The translations under genes were made by a program, and so were the position numbers. This document shows, piece by piece, positions 51,601 to 59,849 of a stretch of DNA of 64,000 nt. The first letter of the stretch is position 1. Every line of letters begins with the position of its first letter. This stretch comes from Streptomyces sp. CC208A. GTDB lineage: Bacteria; Actinomycetota; Actinomycetes; Streptomycetales; Streptomycetaceae. The DNA lies in NCBI RefSeq assembly GCF_030010625.1, contig NZ_JASCXN010000021.1:62001-126000 (forward strand), read 5' to 3'. Under the pieces are notes generated by a model. That model was not told where the DNA came from. It ran no database searches and saw nothing but the letters and a program-made list of their open reading frames with translations.

Positions 51601-52164
51601 TCAGGCGGTACGGGCCCGGCGCGAGACGACCGCGCGCAGCACCCGGCCGCCCTCGACGGAGAGCTCGCGGGCCCGGCGCAGTCCGGTCGGGCCGTGGGCG
51701 ACCGCGTCGAGGACGGCCAGCTGGCGGCGGAGCTCCCCGGCGAGCAGCGGGCCCGCGCCGGCCGGGTCGCCGGCACGGCACCGCTCGACCAGGTCCTCGG
51801 ACAGGTCGGCGGTGTCGTAGCGGCCGTGGGCGTCGAGGGCCGTCGCCGAGCAGTCGGCGGCCCAGGCGCGCAGGGCCTCGGGGGTCCAGTCGCGCGGGGC
51901 GGCGGCGAGCCGTTCCCGTACGGCCGCGCCGGCGGGCTCGGCGGGCGGGCCGTCCAGCTCCACGAGCGCCTTGCCGAGGGCCTCGCCCCAGGCGGCGGCG
52001 TCGGCACGGGCGACCGCCGCCCACACCGGCCGCAGGGCGTCGTTCCGGTCGGCGGCGAGCAGCGGCAGACACCGGTCCAGACAGCCAAGGCCCGCCGCGG
52101 CGAGGCCGCGCATGTCGGCCCCCTCGGTCAGTTCCAGCAGACTCCGGCCCGTACTCGACGTCAT
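51601..52164 (-). CDS. Hypothetical helical protein
   Basis: 187 residues, alpha-rich and Ala/Leu/Arg-rich: LLELTEGADMRGLAAAGLGCLDRCLPLLAADRND begins the chain, and QLAVLDAVAHGPTGLRRARELSVEGGRVLRAVVSRR ends it. There is no signal peptide, membrane helix or recognised motif. It converges with the Clp-N gene, the stops being 3 bp apart. Homologues without assigned function are common in streptomycetes as far as I recall. Confidence 0.68.
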   Translation of the reverse strand: MTSSTGRSLLELTEGADMRGLAAAGLGCLDRCLPLLAADRNDALRPVWAAVARADAAAWGEALGKALVELDGPPAEPAGAAVRERLAAAPRDWTPEALRAWAADCSATALDAHGRYDTADLSEDLVERCRAGDPAGAGPLLAGELRRQLAVLDAVAHGPTGLRRARELSVEGGRVLRAVVSRRARTA

Positions 52165-52254
52165 GGACGCCTCCTCGCCATCCGGTGCGGTGCGGACACG
52201 GATGTCCCGCGCGTTCGCTGCATACTGCGCCGCGCGGCCGGTTTACGTCACTCC

Positions 52255-52695
52255 CTATGGCGCGAAATCTTCGGTCGCCTCCGCGAGCGCCTTCTCGTTG
52301 AAGACCTCCACGCGGCACGAGGAGCGCTGGGCCCGCGCCCCGTCGCGGATCCTTCCGTCACTGGTCACCAGCGGGACGTCGTAGCCTTCGGCGACCGCCA
52401 CGTACAGCGCGTCGTACGCGCTGAGGTTGGCGCGCAGTTCCCGCACCCTGGGCAGGAAAGGCACGTGCTCGACGCGGCGCAGCGGGAGGGCGGCGAGGGC
52501 CGCCAGCGCCTGGTCGGTCTCGCGGTCCGTCAGCTTGCCGCCCTGGCGACGGCCCAGCAGCGCGGAGGCGGTCTCGATGTCGACCAGGTGCGGTGCGAGC
52601 AGCCGCTCCCCGGTCAGGCGGTCTCTCAGGGCCTCACCGACCCGCCCGGCGTCGGTCAGGGTCATCACGAGCGCGCCGGCGTCGATGACGATCAC
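52255..52695 (-). CDS. vapC: PIN-domain toxin VapC
   Basis: 146 residues. PIN metal-site acids: Asp in IVIDAGALVM, Glu in LVDIETASALL, Asp in LSAYDALYVAVAEG and Asp in LVTSDGRI. VapC toxins are Mg-dependent RNases cutting tRNA or rRNA. GTG 52695 overlaps the VapB stop (GTGA), so the pair is translationally coupled in the usual antitoxin-toxin order. Confidence 0.92.
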   Translation of the reverse strand: MIVIDAGALVMTLTDAGRVGEALRDRLTGERLLAPHLVDIETASALLGRRQGGKLTDRETDQALAALAALPLRRVEHVPFLPRVRELRANLSAYDALYVAVAEGYDVPLVTSDGRIRDGARAQRSSCRVEVFNEKALAEATEDFAP

Positions 52696-52922
52696 TCGTG
52701 CCGCCTTCCCCGCTCGATCTCGTCCAGCACCTCGTCGGTGGTGAGCCTGGCGGTGACCTGGGTGCGGATCCGTGCGATCACGTCGTCCAGCGACGGGGTC
52801 GCGGCCTCCTGCTCCAGCAGGGTGCGCGCGTACGCCTGGAGGGACTGGCGGTTCCGCGCCGCCCTTATCTTCAGCTCCGCGAGTGCTTCCTCGGACAGGT
52901 CCCGGACATAGAGAGTCGCCAT
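52692..52922 (-). CDS. vapB: Antitoxin VapB (ribbon-helix-helix)
   Basis: 76 residues. ATLYVRDLSEEALAELKIRAARNRQSLQAYARTLLEQEA is the ribbon-helix-helix DNA-binding part (FitA/VapB type). The tail (VLDEIERGRR) binds the toxin groove. TATTCT, 6 nt upstream of ATG 52922, indicates a leaderless transcript. A perfect 14-bp palindrome plus a half site lies just beyond (52942-52963), a good autorepressor operator. Confidence 0.88.
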   Translation of the reverse strand: MATLYVRDLSEEALAELKIRAARNRQSLQAYARTLLEQEAATPSLDDVIARIRTQVTARLTTDEVLDEIERGRRHE

Positions 52923-52941
52923 GCGACCAGAATAGTCGCAC

Positions 52942-52963
52942 GGCTAGCAATCTGCTAGCAGAT
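52942..52963. promoter_or_regulatory. VapB operator candidate
   Basis: ATCTGCTAGCAGAT (52950-52963) is a perfect palindrome; GGCTAGCAA (52942-52950) repeats its core. It adjoins the -35 region of vapBC and touches the stop of the GH20 gene. Confidence 0.65.
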
Positions 52964-54699
52964 CAGCCCTGCACCTTCGCTGCCAGCGTGCGGAACTCGG
53001 ACCACGGCCGCGACGGTTCACGGGGGTCCCACACCTTCTGGGCGAGGGCCGCGAGGGGGAGGCGGATGCCGGCGGCCACCTGGGACTGGGTCTGGGCGTT
53101 CGCGAGGTCGCACCAGACGGCGAACCGGGCGCCGAGGATCTGCGCGTCGTAGCGGGCCGGGACCGGGGTGGTGCCGCGGACGACCCTCGGGGTCCACTGC
53201 TCGTAGATGCGGCGGCCGGTCGGGTAGGTGAAGTCGTTGGGCTCGCCGAGCACGTAGTAGAGGTACTCGTCGTTGAGGTTGACCAGCTTGCGGCCCGCCT
53301 GGAGGTACGGGAGCGGGGGCCGGGCCCCGTACTCCTTGCCCGTCCAGTACTCGACCTCGATGTCCTTCGCCGCGCTCACCACCCCGCCCGCGAAGAAGCC
53401 GTCGTTCCACGCCTTGAGGGTCTTGCCGGTGGGGCGGACGGTGGCGGCGCGGTCGTTGAGCCAGCCGGTGGCGAGGTCCTGGACGCGGGCGGCGGGGCCG
53501 TACTTCAGCCGTGCGGCGCGGGCGAGGCCCGGGTAGCTCGCCTCGGGGTCCTTGGCCATGAGGGCCACGTACTCGTCGGCGCCCAGGTGCCAGTGACTGC
53601 CGGGGAAGAGCTCCGTGTACTCGCGCAGCAGGTCGTCCACGATCCGGGCGGCGGCGGGCTGCGAGATGTCCACGGCCCCGCGCGGGGCGCGGCCGGTCGC
53701 GCTGACCAGCTGGAGCTCCGGGTGGGCAGCGATGACCGCGCCGAGGTGGCCGGGCGAGTCGATCTCGGGGACGACGGTGACGTGCCGGCTCGCGGCGAGC
53801 GCCAGGATCCGGCGGACCTCCGCCTTGGTGAGGTGCTGCTCCGAGACGACCTCGGGGTGGGAGTCGGACTCGATCCGGAAGCCCTGGTCGTCGGAGAAGT
53901 GCAGCCCCAGCTGGTTGAGCTTGAGGTCGCCCATCTCCCGGATGCGGTCCTCCAGCCAGGAGGCCGTGAAGTGCTTGCGGGCGATGTCGACGTTGAGCCC
54001 GCGCTGCGGCTTGGCCGGCCGGTCGGTGACCGTGCCCTCGGGCATCTTCCCCGCCGACCTGACGGACTGCTTGAGGGTGCGGGTGCCGTAGAAGACGCCG
54101 GCCTCGTCGGGGCCGGTGATCCGGACCCGGCCGTCCTTCACGGCGAGCGTGTACGACTCCGGGGCGCCCGGCGCGCCGAGGGCCAGCTCGACGTCGCCGG
54201 GGCCCGCGGCGGCCTTGCCTCGGTAGCGCAGGCCCAGCTCCTGGGCGAGCAGCCGGCCCTCGTCGGCGAGGCCCGCGCTGTCGGCACCGAGGACGACCCC
54301 GGCCGTGGCGGCGGGCTTCCAGCCGGGGCCGCGGGCCGGCTCGTGGGAGCGGACGGCGGGGACGGTGCGGGGGGCGGTGGAGAGGGGGTACGTCCTGGTC
54401 GGCGTGGGGGTGGGGGGCGGCGTGGGGGTGGGGGTGGGGGGCGGCGGGGTCGCCGTGGTGGGCGCCGGGGCCGTGCCCGTCCCCGTCCCCGTTCCCGTAC
54501 CGGAGCCGGCCGGGGAGGGGGCCGCGCCGGAGGGGGAGCCGTTCGCACAGGCGGCCACGGTGGTCAGGGCCACCGCGACCGTCAGGAGAGCCGGGCCGCG
54601 CAGGGGGTTGCGGACGCGCGGGGGGCTTGGACTGTGTGGGGGATTCACGTCGTGTGGGGGGTTTGGGCCGTGTGGGGTATTTCGTATGGAGTGCAGCAT
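52963..54699 (-). CDS. GH20 beta-N-acetylhexosaminidase lipoprotein
   Basis: 578 residues. An unusual 30-residue N-P-P-H-rich extension precedes a lipoprotein signal (LLTVAVALTTVAAC). A (GT)n and (PT)n linker runs to ~115. The GH20b-like domain (GDVELALGAPGAPESYTL) and GH20 barrel follow, with PQRGLNVDIARKHFTASWL, VPEIDSPGHLGAV and catalytic Asp-Glu in HLGADEYV. It removes terminal N-acetylglucosamine from chitin or wall fragments outside the cell. The first codons lie in a 20-21-bp tandem repeat, so the start is less sure. Confidence 0.88.
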   Translation of the reverse strand: MLHSIRNTPHGPNPPHDVNPPHSPSPPRVRNPLRGPALLTVAVALTTVAACANGSPSGAAPSPAGSGTGTGTGTGTAPAPTTATPPPPTPTPTPPPTPTPTRTYPLSTAPRTVPAVRSHEPARGPGWKPAATAGVVLGADSAGLADEGRLLAQELGLRYRGKAAAGPGDVELALGAPGAPESYTLAVKDGRVRITGPDEAGVFYGTRTLKQSVRSAGKMPEGTVTDRPAKPQRGLNVDIARKHFTASWLEDRIREMGDLKLNQLGLHFSDDQGFRIESDSHPEVVSEQHLTKAEVRRILALAASRHVTVVPEIDSPGHLGAVIAAHPELQLVSATGRAPRGAVDISQPAAARIVDDLLREYTELFPGSHWHLGADEYVALMAKDPEASYPGLARAARLKYGPAARVQDLATGWLNDRAATVRPTGKTLKAWNDGFFAGGVVSAAKDIEVEYWTGKEYGARPPLPYLQAGRKLVNLNDEYLYYVLGEPNDFTYPTGRRIYEQWTPRVVRGTTPVPARYDAQILGARFAVWCDLANAQTQSQVAAGIRLPLAALAQKVWDPREPSRPWSEFRTLAAKVQG

Positions 54700-54850
54700 T
54701 ACCGGGCATTCTCCCGTATCCCGCCGGGTGCGGCCAGTGGCCCGCCCCGAGGGGGAACGGAACCTTCACGTCCACCACACGTTCCTAAACTCTCCCTTCC
54801 GGGTGAAATTCGCGCACCCGTCGGACACTTCCCCCGTACCGTCGATAACG

Positions 54851-55468
54851 TTGCGTCACGTCCCCCCCTTTCGTCCCGCCGTCCCGGAGCCCACGCTGAC
54901 CAGCGACACCCACGCCCCCTGCCACAAGCCGGGACGCCCCGCGGACACGCCTGCCATACCCGCCCAGAAGTCCTCCGGTGCCCCGCACGGCCTGCCGCCC
55001 TTCAACGCGGCGGCCCCCACCGAGGCCGTGGAGCTGTTGCTCTCCTGCTGCCACAGCCGCCGCTGGGCCGAGCGGGTCGCCGCGCACCGGCCCTATCCGA
55101 CGGTGGACGCCCTGCTGGCCGCCGCCGAGGAGGCCGGGTACGACCTGAGCGGCGCCGATCTCGACGAGGCGCTGGCCGCCGAGTCCTCCGCGCTGCCGCA
55201 CCCGGACGCCCCGCCGGCCGCCCGGACCGCGCTGAGCGCCGCCCACGCCGCGTACGAGAGCCGTTTCGGCCGCGCCTTCGTCATCAGCCTCGACGGGGTG
55301 CGGCCGGGCGAGCGGCTGAACGCCGTCCTGGCCGGAATCCGGTCACGTCTCGGCAACGAACCGGAGGAGGAACGGGTCGTCGCGGCGGACGAACTGCGCC
55401 GGCTCGCCCGCTCCCGGCTGGCCTTCGCGCTCGCCCGGGGGCTCACCTTCCACCGGGCAGACCTGTGA
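54851..55468 (+). CDS. OHCU decarboxylase (uric-acid pathway)
   Basis: About 205 residues from TTG 54851; no better start is visible and the first ~45 residues are not conserved. The core begins LPPFNAAAPTEAVELLLSCCHSRRWAERVAAHRPY. Later, ESRFGRAFVISLDGVRPGERLNAVLAGIRSRLGNEPEEER matches 2-oxo-4-hydroxy-4-carboxy-5-ureidoimidazoline decarboxylase, which makes S-allantoin from a uricase product. The catalytic His expected in the H-P-x-I/L-G motif is not obvious here, so activity is uncertain. No uricase gene is nearby. Confidence 0.72.
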   Translation: MRHVPPFRPAVPEPTLTSDTHAPCHKPGRPADTPAIPAQKSSGAPHGLPPFNAAAPTEAVELLLSCCHSRRWAERVAAHRPYPTVDALLAAAEEAGYDLSGADLDEALAAESSALPHPDAPPAARTALSAAHAAYESRFGRAFVISLDGVRPGERLNAVLAGIRSRLGNEPEEERVVAADELRRLARSRLAFALARGLTFHRADL

Positions 55469-55661
55469 TTCTCGCCGGAACGGTCCGATTTCGCCCCGGA
55501 GAATAGCCCGTCCGTGCCTGTTTGATCACACTGAAGGACCCCGCGCGAGCGAACCGACAAGTCGTCGCTACGATGACCGGGGCCGGTGGACCGTACCCGG
55601 CCGGGCCAGACCGACAGAGAAGCCGGCCGGGCCCCGATCCCCGCTCCCGGAGGGTTTTTCC

Positions 55662-56042
55662 GTGCCGGCTGGAACGCTGTACCGCGGCCGGGAAGGAATG
55701 TGGTCCTGGGTGGCTCATCGAGTCACCGGCGTCCTCATCTTCTTCTTCCTGTTCGTACACGTGCTGGACACCGCTCTCGTCCGCGTCTCCCCCGAGGCGT
55801 ACGACGAGGTCGTCGCGACCTACAAGACGCCGATCGTCGCTCTGCTTGAGTACGGCCTCGTCGCAGCCATCCTCTTCCACGCGCTGAACGGTCTCCGTGT
55901 CATCGCCGTGGACTTCTGGTCCAAGGGCCCGCGCTACCAGAAGCAGATGCTCTGGACCGTCGTGGGCCTCTGGGTCGTGCTGATGGCGGGCTCTGTGTAC
56001 CCCGTCCTCGGCCACGCCGCACGTGAACTGTTCGGGAGCTGA
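55662..56042 (+). CDS. sdhC: Succinate dehydrogenase cytochrome b556 subunit
   Basis: 126 residues, three membrane helices. GMWSWVAHRVTGVLIFFFLFVHVLDTALV includes the conserved S/H-R-x-T-G and a haem-ligand His (H-V-L); FHALNGLRVI holds a second conserved His. It anchors the dehydrogenase and binds quinone and haem. GTG 55662 follows GGAGGG. First gene of sdhCDAB. Confidence 0.93.
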   Translation: MPAGTLYRGREGMWSWVAHRVTGVLIFFFLFVHVLDTALVRVSPEAYDEVVATYKTPIVALLEYGLVAAILFHALNGLRVIAVDFWSKGPRYQKQMLWTVVGLWVVLMAGSVYPVLGHAARELFGS

Positions 56043-56050
56043 CCTCAGAC

Positions 56051-56524
56051 ATGTCCGCTGACACGACTTCCGCGATCGGTCCCGTCGAGGGCGCCGCCTA
56101 CGACGTGGACAACCCCGCCCCGTACATCGAGGCCCCGCGCAAGCGCACGGGCAAGACCCCGCGCTCGACCCGCGGCAACTTCGAGATGGCCGCGTGGCTC
56201 TTCATGCGCCTCTCGGGTGTCGTCCTCGTCGTCCTGGTCCTCGGCCACCTGCTGATCCAGCTCTTCCTGGACGGCGGCGTCTCCAAGATCGGCTTCGCCT
56301 TCGTGGCCGGCCGCTGGGCGTCCCCGTTCTGGCAGGTCTGGGACCTGCTGATGCTGTGGCTCGCCATGCTGCACGGCGCCAACGGCCTCCGTACCGTCAT
56401 CAACGACTACGCGGAGCGCCCCAACACGCGTCTGTGGCTGAAGGGCCTGCTGTACACCGCCACGGTGTTCACCATCCTTCTGGGCACGCTGGTGATCTTC
56501 ACCTTCGACCCGAACATCCGCTAG
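56051..56524 (+). CDS. sdhD: Succinate dehydrogenase membrane anchor subunit
   Basis: 157 residues, three helices after a polar ~50-residue N-terminal tail. FEMAAWLFMRLSGVVLVVLVLGHLLIQLF and MLHGANGLRTVINDYAERP carry the haem/quinone-site residues. Six bases separate it from sdhC. Its partner is the cytochrome b subunit; together they carry the SdhAB dimer on the cytoplasmic face. Confidence 0.93.
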   Translation: MSADTTSAIGPVEGAAYDVDNPAPYIEAPRKRTGKTPRSTRGNFEMAAWLFMRLSGVVLVVLVLGHLLIQLFLDGGVSKIGFAFVAGRWASPFWQVWDLLMLWLAMLHGANGLRTVINDYAERPNTRLWLKGLLYTATVFTILLGTLVIFTFDPNIR

Positions 56525-56549
56525 GCACGGGGCTGAGGTAATCCACGTC

Positions 56550-58304
56550 ATGAAGATCCACAAGTACGACACCGTCATCGTCGGCGCCGGCGGCGCCGGC
56601 ATGCGCGCCGCCATCGAGGCGACGAAGCGCAGCCGCACCGCCGTCCTGACGAAGCTCTACCCGACCCGCTCCCACACAGGCGCCGCGCAGGGCGGCATGG
56701 CCGCCGCGCTGGCCAACGTGGAGGAGGACAACTGGGAGTGGCACACCTTCGACACGGTCAAGGGCGGTGACTACCTGGTCGACCAGGACGCCGCCGAGAT
56801 CCTGGCGAAGGAGGCCATCGACGCCGTCCTCGACCTGGAGAAGATGGGCCTGCCGTTCAACCGGACCCCGGACGGCACCATCGACCAGCGCCGCTTCGGC
56901 GGTCACTCCCGCAACCACGGCGAGGCCCCGGTCCGCCGGTCCTGCTACGCCGCGGACCGCACCGGCCACATGATCCTCCAGACGCTGTACCAGAACTGCG
57001 TCAAGGAGGGCGTGGAGTTCTTCAACGAGTTCTACGTCCTGGACCAGCTGATCACCGAGGTCGACGGCGTCCGGAAGTCCGCCGGTGTGGTCGCGTACGA
57101 GCTGGCCACCGGCGAGATCCACATCTTCCAGGCGAAGGCGGTCATCTACGCCTCCGGCGGCACCGGCAAGTTCTTCAAGGTGACGTCCAACGCCCACACC
57201 CTGACCGGTGACGGCCAGGCCGCCTGCTACCGCCGCGGCCTGCCCCTGGAGGACATGGAGTTCTTCCAGTTCCACCCGACGGGCATCTGGCGCATGGGCA
57301 TCCTGCTCACGGAGGGCGCCCGCGGTGAGGGCGGCATCCTGCGCAACAAGGACGGCGAGCGCTTCATGGAGAAGTACGCGCCGGTCATGAAGGACCTCGC
57401 CTCCCGTGACGTCGTCTCCCGCTCCATCTACACGGAGATCCGCGAGGGCCGCGGCTGCGGTCCCGAGGGCGACCACGTCTACCTGGACCTGACGCACCTC
57501 CCGCCGGAGCAGCTCGACGCCAAGCTGCCGGACATCACCGAGTTCGCCCGTACGTACCTCGGCATCGAGCCGTACACGGACCCGATCCCGATCCAGCCCA
57601 CCGCGCACTACGCCATGGGCGGCATCCCGACCAACGTCGAGGGTGAGGTCCTGGCGGACAACACCACCGTCGTCCCGGGTCTGTACGCCGCGGGCGAGGT
57701 CGCCTGCGTGTCGGTGCACGGCGCCAACCGCCTCGGCACCAACTCGCTGCTCGACATCAACGTCTTCGGGCGCCGGGCCGGCATCGCCGCCGCCGAGTAC
57801 TCCCACAAGGCCGACTACGTCGACCTGCCGGAGAACCCGGCCTCCCTCGTCGAGGAGCAGATCGAGCGCCTTCGCAACTCCACGGGCAACGAGCGGGTCG
57901 CCGACCTGCGCCGTGAGCTCCAGGAGACGATGGACGCCAACGTGATGGTGTTCCGTACGGAGCAGACCATCAAGACGGCCGTCGAGAAGATCGCCGAGCT
58001 GCGCGAGCGCTACAAGAACGTGTCCATCCAGGACAAGGGCAAGCGCTTCAACACCGACCTCCTGGAGGCCATCGAGCTGGGCAACCTGCTCGAACTGGCC
58101 GAGGTCATGGCCGTCTCGGCCCTGGCGCGCAAGGAGTCCCGCGGCGGTCACTACCGCGAGGACTACCCGAACCGCGACGACGTCAACTTCATGCGCCACA
58201 CGATGGCGTACCGCGAGGTCGGCGAGGACGGCTCCGAGACCGTGCGTCTCGACTACAAGCCGGTCGTCCAGACCCGCTACCAGCCGATGGAGCGTAAGTA
58301 CTGA
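56550..58304 (+). CDS. sdhA: Succinate dehydrogenase flavoprotein subunit
   Basis: 584 residues. FAD-binding DTVIVGAGGAGMRAAIEA, the covalent-FAD segment SHTGAAQGGMAAAL with its His, substrate motifs RRFGGHSRNHGEAP and FHPTGIW, and HYAMGGIPTN. It oxidises succinate to fumarate in the TCA cycle, passing electrons to SdhB. The TGA shares one base with the sdhB ATG (TGATG). Confidence 0.96.
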   Translation: MKIHKYDTVIVGAGGAGMRAAIEATKRSRTAVLTKLYPTRSHTGAAQGGMAAALANVEEDNWEWHTFDTVKGGDYLVDQDAAEILAKEAIDAVLDLEKMGLPFNRTPDGTIDQRRFGGHSRNHGEAPVRRSCYAADRTGHMILQTLYQNCVKEGVEFFNEFYVLDQLITEVDGVRKSAGVVAYELATGEIHIFQAKAVIYASGGTGKFFKVTSNAHTLTGDGQAACYRRGLPLEDMEFFQFHPTGIWRMGILLTEGARGEGGILRNKDGERFMEKYAPVMKDLASRDVVSRSIYTEIREGRGCGPEGDHVYLDLTHLPPEQLDAKLPDITEFARTYLGIEPYTDPIPIQPTAHYAMGGIPTNVEGEVLADNTTVVPGLYAAGEVACVSVHGANRLGTNSLLDINVFGRRAGIAAAEYSHKADYVDLPENPASLVEEQIERLRNSTGNERVADLRRELQETMDANVMVFRTEQTIKTAVEKIAELRERYKNVSIQDKGKRFNTDLLEAIELGNLLELAEVMAVSALARKESRGGHYREDYPNRDDVNFMRHTMAYREVGEDGSETVRLDYKPVVQTRYQPMERKY

Positions 58305-59062
58305 TGGCTACCCCCGTTCTGGAGAAGGTGGAGAAGGACTCCGCCGCCTCGCCGTACATCACGGTCACCTTCCGGATCCGCCGCTTCAACCCCGAGGTCT
58401 CGGACGCGGTGGTCTGGGAGGACTTCCAGGTCGAGATCGACCCGAAGGAGCGCGTGCTCGACGGTCTCCACAAGATCAAGTGGGACATGGACGGCACGCT
58501 GACCTTCCGCCGGTCGTGCGCGCACGGCATCTGCGGCTCGGACGCGATGCGGATCAACGGCAAGAACAGGCTCGCCTGCAAGACGCTGATCAAGGACATC
58601 AACCCCGAGAAGCCGATCACCGTCGAGCCCATCAAGGGCCTCACGGTGATGAAGGACCTCGTGGTCGACATGGAGCCCTTCTTCCAGGCGTACCGCGACG
58701 TCATGCCGTTCCTCGTCACCAAGGGGAACGAGCCGACCCGCGAGCGCCGGCAGTCCGCCGAGGACCGCGAGCGCTTCGACGACACCACCAAGTGCATCCT
58801 GTGCGCCGCGTGCACGTCGTCCTGCCCGGTCTTCTGGAACGACGGCCAGTACTTCGGTCCGGCCGCGATCGTCAACGCGCACCGCTTCATCTTCGACTCG
58901 CGCGACGAGGCCGGTGAGCAGCGTCTGGAGATCCTGAACGACAAGGACGGCGTGTGGCGCTGCCGCACGACGTTCAACTGCACGGACGCCTGCCCGCGTG
59001 GCATCGAGATCACGAAGGCGATCCAGGAAGTGAAGCGCGCGCTGATCACGCGTCGCTACTGA
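58304..59062 (+). CDS. sdhB: Succinate dehydrogenase iron-sulfur subunit
   Basis: 252 residues. The N-terminal [2Fe-2S] domain has RRSCAHGICGSDAM and RLACKT. The C-terminal domain binds [4Fe-4S] and [3Fe-4S] with CILCAACTSSCPVFW and CRTTFNCTDACPRGI. It passes electrons from FAD to the quinone. Last gene of the operon, followed by a strong terminator. Confidence 0.96.
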   Translation: MATPVLEKVEKDSAASPYITVTFRIRRFNPEVSDAVVWEDFQVEIDPKERVLDGLHKIKWDMDGTLTFRRSCAHGICGSDAMRINGKNRLACKTLIKDINPEKPITVEPIKGLTVMKDLVVDMEPFFQAYRDVMPFLVTKGNEPTRERRQSAEDRERFDDTTKCILCAACTSSCPVFWNDGQYFGPAAIVNAHRFIFDSRDEAGEQRLEILNDKDGVWRCRTTFNCTDACPRGIEITKAIQEVKRALITRRY

Positions 59063-59080
59063 TCCCCACCGTGTGGCCCG

Positions 59081-59115
59081 AAGGCCCCGTCTTCCCCTCC
59101 GGGAGGCGGGGCCTT
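59081..59115. terminator. Terminator of the sdh operon
   Basis: AAGGCCCCG ... CGGGGCCTT with inner CCTCC/GGAGG pairing, between sdhB and the convergent MarR gene. Confidence 0.85.
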
Positions 59116-59135
59116 CCGCATGTGCGAGAGGCGCG

Positions 59136-59675
59136 TCAGGCGTGCCAGTGGGGGATCGTCGGGTCCTCCTCGGCGGCGAGCATGATCCGGCGGAGGAAGT
59201 CGTTGAGGGTGGTGCGCTCGGCGGGGGTGAGGACGCCGAGGAGGCGTTCCTCCTCGTGGCCGAGGACGTCCATGGCGCCGAGCCACGTGGTCCGTCCGGC
59301 GTCGGTGAGTTCGACGACGACCCGGCGGCGGTCGGTGGTGGAGGGGGTACGCCGGACCAGACCGCGCTTCTCCAGGGCGTCGAGGCGGCCGGTGACCGAG
59401 GCGGGGGCAAGGTCGAGGTCCTGGGCCAGTTCGGAGGGGGCGGCGGAGCCGCCGCGGCCGGCCAGCTTGTGCAGGGTGTCGAACTCGTGGCGTTCGAGGT
59501 CGAAGTCGAGGAGGGACTGCTCGCGGACCCGGCGGAGGTGGACGGAGAGCTTCTTCATCCGGGTGACCGCGCCTTCGACAACGGGGTCGAGTTCGGGCAG
59601 GACGGGCTGCCAGCGGGCCACGTGCCCGTCGGTCCAGTCCTGGGCCGGGGGCGCTGCGGGGTCTTGTTGGTTCAT
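59136..59675 (-). CDS. MarR-family regulator
   Basis: 179 residues. Winged-helix core: FDTLHKLAGRGGSAAPSELAQDLDLAPASVTGRLDALEKRGLVRRTPSTTDRRRVVVELTDAGRTTWLG. MarR proteins repress neighbouring genes until a phenolic or other ligand binds. ATG 59675 has GGAGGA at 6 nt. The TnpB element begins immediately upstream. The likely native promoter/operator, with the ATTTCG-N4-CGAAAT inverted repeat, now lies 1.4 kb away at 61125-61146. Confidence 0.9.
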   Translation of the reverse strand: MNQQDPAAPPAQDWTDGHVARWQPVLPELDPVVEGAVTRMKKLSVHLRRVREQSLLDFDLERHEFDTLHKLAGRGGSAAPSELAQDLDLAPASVTGRLDALEKRGLVRRTPSTTDRRRVVVELTDAGRTTWLGAMDVLGHEEERLLGVLTPAERTTLNDFLRRIMLAAEEDPTIPHWHA

Positions 59676-59693
59676 CTGGTTCCTCCGTGGATA

Positions 59694-59713
59694 CTCCGCC
59701 CTTCAGGGTGGAG
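59694..59713. repeat. Left-end hairpin of TnpB element 2
   Basis: An 8-bp stem (one G-T) with a TTCA loop, 8 bp past TTCCTC, which is the complement of the MarR gene's ribosome site. Confidence 0.75.
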
Positions 59714-59849
59714 TGGGGATGCCTCCCGCTTGCAGGGGAGGAACGGACTCCTTCGAAGCGGAGCAGGACGGGGTCTCGCCGTCAGGGCGGACAGCAGTGC
59801 CCTGACCCGCAGGTTTGAAGTTAAGCAATTAGATCGCTGTTTTGTGAGC

